Source: Thozetella sp. PMI_491 | Lineage: Eukaryota; Ascomycota; Sordariomycetes; Chaetosphaeriales; Chaetosphaeriaceae | NCBI GenBank assembly: GCA_021432635.1 | Contig: MU270071.1 | Coordinates: 1-20,170 of the forward strand | Direction: 5' to 3' | Length of the DNA: 20,170 nt | Shown: positions 1 through 8,100 of the stretch, in pieces | Numbering within the stretch: the first letter of the stretch is position 1 | Layout: every line of letters begins with the position of its first letter | Notes under the pieces: model-generated | What the model saw: only the letters and a program-made list of their open reading frames with translations | The model's database searches: none | Told to the model about the DNA's origin: nothing | Position numbers and translations under genes: made by a program

Positions 1-95
<95 letters not shown>
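1..95. repeat. (ATT)n microsatellite
   Basis: A pure ATT trinucleotide run of about 31 units fills the window's left edge and may continue beyond it. It lies directly inside the element end at 96-269, so it may be part of that element's interior rather than of host DNA. Confidence 0.97.
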
Positions 96-97
<2 letters not shown>

Positions 98-269
98 TTA
101 ATTGAAATACTACAAATACTACATGTATTGTATTGTAGTATTTTGTATTGTAGTATTTTGTAGTGTAGTATTTTGTAGTATATACTACAATACAATACAA
201 TACAAACTACAAAATACTACAATACAAAATACTACAAACTACAAAATACTACACTAATTTAATACTCTG
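96..269 (-). mobile_element. End of a hAT-type element (family X), repeat-rich
   Basis: Read on the minus strand this begins CAGAGTATTAAATTAG at 269, followed by alternating GTAGTATTTTGTA-type units. A palindromic turn GTAGTATATACTAC lies at 175-188, after which the same units appear in the opposite orientation. The first five bases fit the loose hAT tip pattern YARNG. The reverse complement of this segment matches 20007-20170 with no substitution that I can find, apart from two extra 15-bp units in the right-hand copy. No coding sequence is visible and the other end of the element is outside the window. Assignment to hAT rests on the tip only; a foldback or satellite-like element is the alternative. 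Confidence 0.6.
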
Positions 270-808
270 ATTTTTTATAAGGCAGTTATTAAGTTAATAC
301 TCTAAGTAGAAGTTTCCTCTTATAGTCTAAATGCCTTAGTCTAGTATTTTAAGGTGGTTTAAGTATATCTAAGATTTTTAGCTTATTAGATTAAGATAAT
401 AAAAAGACTAATCCTATAGCTAGAGGTTAAGCTTAATAAGTTCCTAATAAGAGACTATTTAAACATATTAAAGGCCTTTATTACTAGTTAATTAACTTTA
501 ATCTATTCTTCTTTAGTAAATAAGTTCTAAATATCTATCTATTACTAAATAACTTATTAGACTTAGAAAATAATATATTTATTTACTACTAGCTGTTATT
601 TTATTCTTTAGGGCTTTAATAACATCTAATAGTATAAAAACTACTAGATAAGGTCTAATAAATTAGTCTAGTAGTTTAATAATCTTTTACTAGTTTCCCA
701 CTAATAAATAAAATAATTCTTTATTAGCTAGTAGTAAAGAGTAAGGCTTTTAAAAGGAATTATTAAATCTATTTATTAAGTTTCCTCGTCCTATTAATTA
801 TTATGCCT
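270..808. other. Degenerate AT-rich sequence, no gene recognised
   Basis: This 540-bp stretch has stops in every frame and the TpA excess of RIP. It adjoins the candidate LTR at 809-1195, so it could be the interior of that retroelement (minus orientation), but I recognise no protein motif. The occasional TCCTCGTCC and GGTGGTTT words suggest it is not completely saturated with mutations. Confidence 0.5.
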
Positions 809-1195
809 TGTTAAGGTATAACTAGAAAAAAAGTATAAAATATTAAAAGTCTTGTCCAGGTAAATCAATACCCTATTAACTATTATCTAAGGTCTATATA
901 TATATATACCACTTATAATCTATTCCTAGGATAATCCTTTCTATTAGGAGTATTTATTAGAAATTCCCTAGGAATTTATTATATATTCCATCAGAGAATT
1001 TACTGGGAATCCCCTAGGAATTCACAATATATTCCCCTAGAGAATATATCTAAAATTCCCTAGGAACTCCTTGGATAAATCTACCATAGAAATGCCAGTA
1101 ATTTCACAGAGAATCCCCAAGGAATAGTTCCCTAGAGATTCTCTACGAGATCAGTCCCGCCTAGCTATAACCACCAGTTCCCTCCGGGCGTAACA
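809..1195 (-). mobile_element. Candidate LTR, minus orientation
   Basis: On the minus strand this begins TGTTACGCCCGGAGG at 1195 and ends CCTTAACA at 809, giving the TG...CA ends and short inverted repeat (TGTTA/TAACA) usual for retrotransposon LTRs. Its 387 bp suit a fungal LTR. The promoter-side 60 bases are GC-rich and little mutated. Flanking pentamers (TGCCT left, AAGTA right) do not match, so it is not a simple solo LTR; one flank should be element interior. Its centre contains the periodic palindrome array at 925-1136. Without a partner LTR the call remains tentative. Confidence 0.45.
925..1136. repeat. Degenerate palindrome array, period about 23 bp
   Basis: Copies of a palindromic word resembling TTCCCTAGRGAAT recur. 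CCTAGG begins at 925, 967, 1013 and 1059; CCTAGA begins at 1036 and 1131. Weaker versions lie near 987 (TCAGAGAAT), 1084 (CCATAGAAA) and 1105 (CACAGAGAAT). The best stretch (967, about 990, 1013, 1036, 1059) has an almost exact 23-bp step. It lies inside the candidate LTR. Confidence 0.6.
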
Positions 1196-2160
1196 AAGTA
1201 GTATAAAGCTTTAAAAATAAAAGGTATAGATTTATTTATTTATAGTTGTTTAAATTTAGAAGTTAAAGAGTGAATAAAGTTTTAGGCTTTTAATTACCTA
1301 GGTAAGCTTAATATAAGAGATTTTTTTAGTTTAAGTTTAATTTAAACCTTTTTATATTAGCTAATTATAGTTTAATATAAGCTAGTTAGGATTTTAAGGG
1401 TAGAACTAATAGATAAGTTTTTATAAGTTCTTTTAGTATTTATTAGATTTTTATATATTTCTCTAGTATTATATCTTATTTATTTAACTAGGGGTTTTAG
1501 TTTGTTTTTAATATGATAAGTGTGTATAATTTTCAACTTTATATTTTAATTATTTATTAATTTTTATATATTTATCTAGTCTACTATTCTATAATATTAA
1601 TTTATCCCTTTTAAGGGGACTTAATATATAATAAATTACTCTACCTAATTAGATTATAGTATATTCTCTTTAAAACCTTTTTACTTATTAATAACCTTAA
1701 TAATTTAACTAATTACTAACTATTATAACTATTAACCCTAATTATATAGATTAGACTATTTATTATAAGCTTTATAAATAAATAAATAGTTATAGTTGCT
1801 TAGTAATTACCTAGATATTAATATCTATATAACTATATATATTAGGATTGTAGATAGTAAATGAGTTATAAGTACTTAAATGCCTTAGCTTTTAGATATA
1901 CTCTTAATTAAAGTTAAAAAGTAGTTATACTACTTCTTTTTCCCTAATTTTTATCCTAGAGTCTTTTAGTTACTTATTAAAGTATAGTTAACTAACTTTA
2001 TTATCAACTTAGTAATACTTATTATAATATTATTTTAAGATTTAAAATATTATAGTTAAAGGGCTTAAAATATCTTATCTTTATAGATAACTTATACTAA
2101 GCTTTACAAAGTTATTTTATAATAGAATAATCTTAGCTTTAAAAAGTTATTAATTACTAT
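1196..2160 (-). other. Degenerate, possibly coding, retroelement remnant
   Basis: Minus-strand frames here show stretches whose stops are almost all TAA or TAG, as expected of a RIP-damaged coding region, for example about 2060-1750. I could not match the residues to a family. If the LTR at 809-1195 is a 3' LTR, this would be the 3' end of its interior, but I see no clear polypurine tract beside it. The segment ends where hAT2 begins. Confidence 0.35.
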
Positions 2161-2345
2161 TAGGGTTGTGATTTAATACTATAGTATACTATAGTACTAG
2201 TATAAGGGTTATACTATACTAGACTAGTATTAGTATAAAGCTATACTATACTAGTATAGGGCTAGTATATATTATACTAGAGTATACTAAAATATTAGTC
2301 CTATAATATATATAGCTTAATTATATAATATAGTATATAGTAAGC
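2161..2345. repeat. hAT2 left subterminal repeat array
   Basis: After the tip, short palindromic words built on AGTATACT, TAGTACTA and ACTAGTAT alternate for about 180 bp. In hAT elements, subterminal repeats commonly serve as transposase binding sites; that role is inferred here. The repeat word differs from those of hAT1 and hAT3. Confidence 0.65.
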
Positions 2346-2426
2346 TAATTAGATAAGTAATTATAAGGAAAAAGCGAGAGATATCTAGAAGATTTTATGA
2401 GTTTCTTTAAGCTTTTATTTACTTAT

Positions 2427-2645
2427 TGTCACGGTCCGTTTGCTGGCGCGCGCCCGCGCCGAGCTTTTTCCAAAGCCCCACTTCGCGGGGCTCAGCGACC
2501 TGTGCGCCCACCCCACCTGTAAATAGCTGCGCAACGCTTCGCGCTGTGCGCTCTCCTCCTCTTTTTTCCTCACCTTGAGATAGCCTCAATTGACTGATTT
2601 AAGGTGGCTTTTTGACCACTCCTTCCATTAACTAAGAGCGTGACA
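2427..2645. mobile_element. 219-bp GC-rich LTR-like insertion (solo LTR or tiny retroelement)
   Basis: The segment starts TGTCACGGTCCG and ends GAGCGTGACA, so it has TG...CA ends with a TGTCAC/GTGACA inverted repeat. The empty site is visible in hAT1 near 13582-13594 (GCTTATTAATACTT). The pentamers beside the insert are CTTAT (2422-2426) and CTTCT (2646-2650), a 5-bp target duplication with one mismatch, as LTR elements make. It is strikingly GC-rich, with an AGCCCC/GGGGCT hairpin around 2474-2492, and shows no RIP although its host element is heavily mutated. No coding capacity. Strand is not determinable. Confidence 0.75.
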
Positions 2646-2867
2646 CTTCTTAATACTTATAAAATAATATTTAAAGCATTATAAGTTAAAATATAATATA
2701 TATATATATAGTAATAATATATATTATTACTAATTAGCTCGATCTTACTAGAATCTTTAGATATATATAATAAAACTATATAAAGAACGCTTCTCCTTTA
2801 CTTTACTATCTTTTACTTTTTTCTTATCCACTACTACTTACACTACTTACACTAGTTAAATATAAAA

Positions 2868-3559
2868 ATAGCCTCTAATAGATCTTATAGCCTTACTTTA
2901 CTAGCTACCCCCTCTATTATCTAGAAAAATATTTTCCTAAATGACTTATAATAACTACTTTTAAAGATTTTAACCCATACTTTTTTTTAGTACAATACAA
3001 GACTCTAGGTTTAAGTTATTAAACTTTAAAGATAATAGATTATTATATTTTTACTCTACTTTTTTTAAAGAATATATATGTGGCTTATTTAAATTATAAC
3101 ATTTATAGTTAAAATAAGATATTAAAGCTAAAAATACTATAAATATAAATCTATCCTTTAATAAGCTAAATATAGATAATCTAGATATATATAGCATTTT
3201 AAATAAAGAATCTAGCTTAAAAAATAAGCTATACATATAGCCTAAAAGTATTAAGAAGAAATATACACTATATTTCAAAGAGTATAATAAGAACTTTAAA
3301 ATAGAGCCACTTATATAGTGGAAAGCTAATAGTAATTAGTTTCCTATACTACTTATATTAGCTAGATAATATTTAGCTATACTAGCTACTTTAGGGGCTA
3401 TAGAAAGCACTTTTAGTATAAGGGGTTATTAATATTATTACTAAAGCTAGGAATTAGCTCGATTTAGAAATAGTTAAAAAGCTTATTTTACTAAAAAGCT
3501 GGAAAATTAAAGATATAGATGAGTTAAAAGGGTTAGATAAAGAGGAAGAAGAAGATTAG
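2868..3559 (+). pseudogene. hAT2 transposase remnant, N-terminus joined to C-terminal dimerisation domain
   Basis: The start codon is ATA at 2868-2870 where hAT1 has ATG. About 18 N-terminal codons follow (…SYSLTLLATPS), then a deletion junction near 2922 jumps to sequence matching hAT1 from about 15531 (KYF). The LDSRFKL motif (hAT1 has LDP with a stop), the PLIWWKAN-like block and the C-terminal hAT dimerisation region remain, ending at TAG 3557-3559 after an acidic tail. RIP stops and an indel near 3420 break it. The BED finger and most of the catalytic core are absent, so it cannot encode transposase; the element could only have moved in trans. Confidence 0.8.
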
Positions 3560-3659
3560 TTATTTTAGAAGCTATTTCACTAGTATTTACACTAGTATTT
3601 TATATAAGTACTATAGTATAAACTAGTATTAGTATAGGATTATACTATTAACTTATAAC

Positions 3660-3681
3660 TAGAGTATTAAATTAGTATACT
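3660..3681 (+). repeat. Family X-like tip
   Basis: TAGAGTATTAAATTAG matches the first 16 bases of the family X end at 20007 except for C to T at base 1. It then diverges (TATACTAT) and runs into the minisatellite. It probably marks another X-type element inserted in or beside hAT2; no matching opposite end was found. Confidence 0.45.
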
Positions 3682-3799
3682 ATAATAAATATAATAAATA
3701 TAATAAATATAATAAATATAATAAATATAATAAATATAATAAATATAATAAATATAATAAATATAATAAATATAATAAATATAATAAATATAATAAATA
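3682..3799. repeat. ATAATAAAT minisatellite, about 13 copies
   Basis: A 9-bp unit, ATAATAAAT, repeats head to tail about 13 times with no interruption until the final ATAC. Its perfection contrasts with the decayed flanks and implies recent expansion. Confidence 0.95.
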
Positions 3800-5351
3800 C
3801 AATCTTATCAAAGTATTTTTAAAAGAACTATTATTTAAAGCCTTAATATAAATAAAACACTTTATCTTTAATAGTTTTATCTAATACTTAATTTAAAAGT
3901 CTTTAAGAGTATTATTATTATATAAAAGGTATTTTTAAAGGTTTAAAATAATATTATTCTTCTTTTTATTAATACTTAGGTTAAAAAGCTCTTATTTATT
4001 TAAACAGTCTTTAAAAAGGCTAATTATTAGTTTTTATTATTAAAAGATATTTAATAAGTGTTTAATATTATAGTTAAGCTAATTTTTAAAAAATAAATTG
4101 TAAAGGTAAAGATTATAAAAAGTATTAATTAAGAAAGATAAAAAAAATAGTATAAAAAGAGAAAAGAGTTAAGATATTAAAGAGAGATAAAGAAACTTAT
4201 CCCTTTTTATGGGTAGATTTAATAAAAGCTTAATTAAAGGGAAAATATTAATAATAAATTAAGTAGTTACTTTATTTTTATTAAGAAGAGAAGTAATTAC
4301 TTCTTATTTAAGAAATAATATAAATATTAAATATAATAATTGTTAAAATAATTTCTTTTTTACTTTAATTAAACTAAATAGTTTATTAAAAATAAAAAGA
4401 AGTAAAAAAAAATATTATTACTTTTAAAATAAGCTTAGTTATATCTCTTAATTATTTAACCTTTTTTACTCTTACCCTTAATAATATCTTTACTCTTTCT
4501 TATTTATTAACTTTTAACTATTTTTAACTTAACTATTACTTATAAATAACTTTAATAGCTACTTGTTATAATTAAAGCTAGTATTTACTTAAAATCTTAA
4601 TTTCTTTTACCTTTACTACCTTAATAATTATATTTAAATATAACCTTATTTATACTTTAATATATAATCCTTTATTTAATTATTAATAATTCTTTTACTT
4701 CTCTTTTTTATTGCTTAAAAATACCCCTTTTCTTTATCTTTTCCTCTTTAATTAAAATATAATAAATTAAGGTAATAATTATAACTAGTTAATATAAAGT
4801 ATTAAGTATTAAATAAGGGCAATAATTATTATAATAATTATTATTTTAAAAGACTATATACCTAAAACATTTCTAGAAAAAGCTTAATTATTATTTTTTA
4901 GCTTTAATAATATTATTTAAGATATTTAAGTATTACTTATAAATAGTTTTAAAAAGATATAGCTTAATATAATTAAACCTATTTATTTAAATATAATTAT
5001 AAGTATTTTTAACTTATAAATAATATTCTTTATATAAGTCTATTAAGATAAGCTTATTAATATATAATTAGCCTAGTTTAATACTTGAAAAAGCTAAAAG
5101 AATAATAAGTTACTATAAACTTATAAAATAAAGTATAAATCTTATTATATATAATTAACTAAGTATCTTTAAGTCTATTAGCTTATCTTTTAAATAAGTA
5201 ATTATTTTTACTTCTTATTTATAATAATATTAACTACTTCTTACTTTTAATTATAAATAAAAGCCTTTATTATTATTTTTTAGCTTATTAAAAGCCTTAA
5301 TACCTAATTTAAATACCTATTTGAGATCTTATTTAAAATAACTATAATAAT
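3800..5351. other. Degenerate AT-rich stretch, no gene recognised
   Basis: About 1.55 kb of extremely AT-rich sequence (RIP-like) with stops in every frame. Minus-strand frames between about 5320 and 4740 have stops that are mostly TAA/TAG, and the strand is purine-rich over 4780-4440, so decayed coding sequence on the minus strand is possible. No motif allows a family call. Confidence 0.5.
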
Positions 5352-5888
5352 TGTTAAAAGGTATGATGAGTAATCAATTGATGATGTAAGCAATGGAATG
5401 TACATGAAAAGTGGGTCCGGCCAGCGGATCTTTTAAGGTGGAAGTGTAAGTGTATTTGAGTGGGTGTGTAAAAGGATAAAGATCTAAGATTTAAATCAGG
5501 GAGCAAAGCTACGTATATATAGACCACATAGCCCCACTAATTACCATATTAAGATGGCCCATCTTTTACCATATTAGTATACTCGTAAAGACCAGCATAT
5601 AAAACGCTCGCTTGTATTTAAAACGCTTTATCTTCTTACGCGTTTTATACCCTTACTAGTGGATATATATTAAAAGGGCTTAGCGTATATTTTAGTCTGT
5701 TTTTAGCGTTTTCATATAGTATAACTGTTTTATATAGGAGGTAGCTATTGTGTGGAATCGTAGATACTTTGAGGCGTGTAGTCGTTTTTACTCGCGTGGA
5801 TCTTTTATAAGTATAGGGCTTTCTTGCCTGCCCTAGAGGTATATGGTCCGTGCGTTTTATAATATATATTTTAAGATCTATTTTTAAT
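5352..5888 (+). mobile_element. RIP-escaped segment, candidate LTR
   Basis: The sequence changes sharply at 5352 (TGTTAAAAGGTATGATGAG) to a composition with normal CpA, TpG and CpG, and fades back to AT-rich after about 5861. It begins TGTTA; a RIP-altered TAACA (TAATA) near 5884-5888 followed by TGGGTTATATATTA, resembling a primer-binding site, would make it a 537-bp 5' LTR. A TATA-like box lies at 5514-5521. Against this, an LTR this long should have been mutated as the neighbours were. A young insertion or a non-repeated host fragment are alternatives. I see no ORF, tRNA box pair or other gene. Confidence 0.4.
5598..5861. repeat. Dispersed TATAAAACGC / GCGTTTTATA motifs in both orientations
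   Basis: TATAAAACGC occurs at 5598-5607, TTTAAAACGC at 5617-5626, the inverted form GCGTTTTATA at 5640-5649 and 5852-5861, and GCGTTTTCATA at 5706-5716; a related GCGTATAT lies at 5683. Recurrence of one word in both orientations in a RIP-free pocket suggests binding sites or a decayed inverted repeat; function unknown. Confidence 0.55.
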
Positions 5889-6521
5889 AATGGGTTATAT
5901 ATTAATAATAATATAAGATTAATATTAATAACTATAAATTCTTAGCCTTATTTTATAATTAATATTTAATTAGTTAGACTTATAGCTTATTAGTTATTAA
6001 ATTTACTAGGGTGTTTTTTTTTATAAATATAACTTTATAATAAAAGATATTTATAATATTATATTAAATAAATAAGTAACTTATTTATAATAAAAGCTAT
6101 AAAAACACTAGTTTAATCCTAGTTAAAGTTAAAGATATAATATAAAAGATCTTATCCTTTAGTTAAAGTATTAATACCTTTTAAATCTTATCTATTTATA
6201 TTTAATTAATAACTTTAAAAGATATAAGAAAGAGTATTATAAAAGGATTAATTATAAATATTTAAGAGATATTATTAACAGCCTTTATATACTTATCTTT
6301 CTTTTAATAAGATTAAAAAATAAATAAATAATATAAAGAACCCTAATAAAAAGAAACTTATTAAATAAATTATTAAACTTAACTTTAATAAGGAAAAAAA
6401 AAGTATAAAGAAAGTATTTAACAACCTAGTCTTAATAAAAACTATTAACTAACCTAGGTAGATCTTTTCTAAGTAGATCTCTTTTAAACACTCTTATTTT
6501 TAGTTCTTATTATAGCTTAAA
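5889..6521. other. Degenerate sequence, possible retroelement interior
   Basis: About 630 bp of RIP-saturated DNA between the candidate LTR and the Gypsy LTR. If 5352-5888 is a 5' LTR, this is the start of its interior, cut by the Gypsy insertion at 6522. Plus-strand stops are mainly TAA/TAG, but no motif is recognisable. Confidence 0.4.
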
Positions 6522-6946
6522 TGTTATGATTAAGGTATTAGCTACCTTCCTGTGACTACTTATAAGGCCTTGTGCTTAGGGCTAGTAGTTAGTAAGGGCA
6601 GAACCCTTAATAAATGCCTTAAGCATCTATATAGATGTTTAGCTAATCAGGAAGGATTACCTGGATTATTATAGTAAGCCTAGTGTTTTAAATCACTTGG
6701 ATCACTATAATAAGCTAAGTGAGCTATGAAGAGTAACCTAGTATATAAGACTATTATCTCTACTTAGATAGATTAGTTAGCCTTTACTCTTTAGTAATTA
6801 ATCTACTTAGTTTATAAGCCTAATACTTATACTATTAGATCTTACCTTTTATTAATTAATACTTTACTTATCTCTACTCTTTCTACCTTAGGAAAGAATC
6901 CCCTATGTATTAAGAATATTAACCTTAGGATCTTAGTATTATAATA
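6522..6946 (+). mobile_element. Gypsy 5' LTR
   Basis: It begins TGTTATGATTAAGG at 6522, where degenerate sequence gives way to a less mutated region with several GCC, AGGCC and GGG words. An end at about 6946 is proposed because ATAATA at 6941-6946 is the expected ATAACA after one C-to-T change and would mirror TGTTAT. The gag start lies 60 bp further on. The right boundary is uncertain, since no second LTR is available for comparison. Confidence 0.6.
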
Positions 6947-7007
6947 TATTAATTACTCTTTTTTAAAGGATAAGATAAGTATAATCAATAATATTCTATA
7001 GTTAAAC

Positions 7008-8100
7008 ATGTCTAGTAAAAACACCTTGTCTACTAGTAGCTATAACTCTAATAAGTCTAATAAAAAAAAGGAAAAGGCTCTTACTCTATATAGCTTAAAC
7101 TAAAAAATAAAAGACGCTAATAATAGTAGAGATAATACTAAGTATAATAATATAAAAAAAGACCTTATATAAATAAAGAAACTTATAAGCTATACACTAA
7201 TATAACTTAAGTCTTTAAACTTATTAGTAAAGTTAATATATTATATACTACTACTAATATTATTATAACCCTTATTATAAGATATAAAAAACTTAAGCTT
7301 AACCTATTATAAATCTTTAATAATACCCTTAGACTCTTAAAAAGCTATTTAGCCTAAATAAGAGCTTACTATTACTTTTATACTAATAGCTTTTAAAATA
7401 AGGCTAAAAAGGTAGTATATACTATTTTATTCCTTAAAAGGAAAGCCCTAGCTTAGTTTAAACCTTACCTTATAGAATTTTTTAAGAAAGGACTTATTTA
7501 TATATTATATCTAGAAACTTAAAATATATTTGCCTCTTATATAAGCTATAAATATACCTTAAGATTATTATTTTAAAAACCTAATAAAAGTATTAATAAG
7601 AATAAGACTTATATTAACTTAAATAAAAAGGATTAATAGTTTAATATATAATAGACTTTTAATAACTCTACTTATTCTTTAATTATATAAATAAAACTAA
7701 GAAATTTTTATTTTACTAAGGACTTAAAAGTAAAGTTAAAGATAAAGTTTTTAAACTTAACACCCTAGAAGATTTTCTATTATATATAGAAATAATAACC
7801 TATATTAATAACTAATTATATAAATAAAAGATAGAAAGATAGTAATAAAAATTAAGATAATAAGCTAATACTAATAAACTATAATAGTATAACTAGTCTA
7901 AGCAATCTACTAATTAATACTAGAATTATTAAATAATAGCTTATAGGACATATTTAAGACCTATAAACTTAAATATAGTATAATAAAAACTAAAATAAGA
8001 CCCTAAGGATATTAAATATTATAACTACTAGAAAAAGAGACACTATATTAATACCTATAAATAACTAAAGAAAATCAGCTAGAAACTAATATTTAAGAAG
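7008..8100 (+). pseudogene. Gypsy gag (nucleocapsid) pseudogene
   Basis: An ATG at 7008 opens a Ser/Asn/Lys-rich N-terminus (MSSKNTLSTSS…) that is readable for about 30 codons before the first TAA at a probable Gln codon. Near the C-terminus a CCHC zinc knuckle is recognisable at 8017-8058: it now reads YYNY*KKRHYINTY, where C-to-Y (TGT to TAT) and W-to-stop changes reproduce CX2CX4HX4C. Gag would package the element RNA. The end is approximate because the gag-pol junction cannot be located. Confidence 0.7.

Larger units (their letters stand above)
2161..3659 (+). mobile_element. hAT2: internally deleted hAT transposon
   Basis: The left tip TAGGGTTGTGATTT at 2161 is one transition from the CAGGGTTGTG tip of the MITE at 11885-12332. 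A subterminal array, a leader homologous to that of hAT1 (GAGATATCTAGAAG, the TTTTACTTTTTTCTTATCCACTACTAC stretch) and a broken transposase follow. The right tip is missing: at 3660 the sequence turns into YAGAGTATTAAATTAG, the family X tip, then a minisatellite. Relative to hAT1 about 1.6 kb of coding sequence is gone. A 219-bp insert sits at 2427-2645. Confidence 0.8.

Noticed and set aside
96..269. CRISPR-like or telomere-like array of short repeats.
   Set aside because: Units are short, occur in both orientations, have no unique spacers and no telomeric TTAGGG; they end in a transposon-like tip.
3051..3278. A 75-codon minus-strand open frame with hydrophobic Phe/Leu/Tyr-rich residues.
   Set aside because: It is antisense to the homologous part of the hAT2 transposase remnant; the hydrophobic look comes from AT-rich codons.
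5070..5090. CTAGTTTAATACTTG as the right end of an X-type element starting at 3660.
   Set aside because: Only a loose match to CTAATTTAATACTCTG with an indel; in such AT-rich DNA this is expected by chance, and no flanking duplication was found.
5740..5860. Possible tRNA or SINE in the RIP-free island (GGTAGCTATTGTGTGG, GGAATCG words).
   Set aside because: No consistent A box and B box pair at tRNA spacing and no cloverleaf that I could draw.
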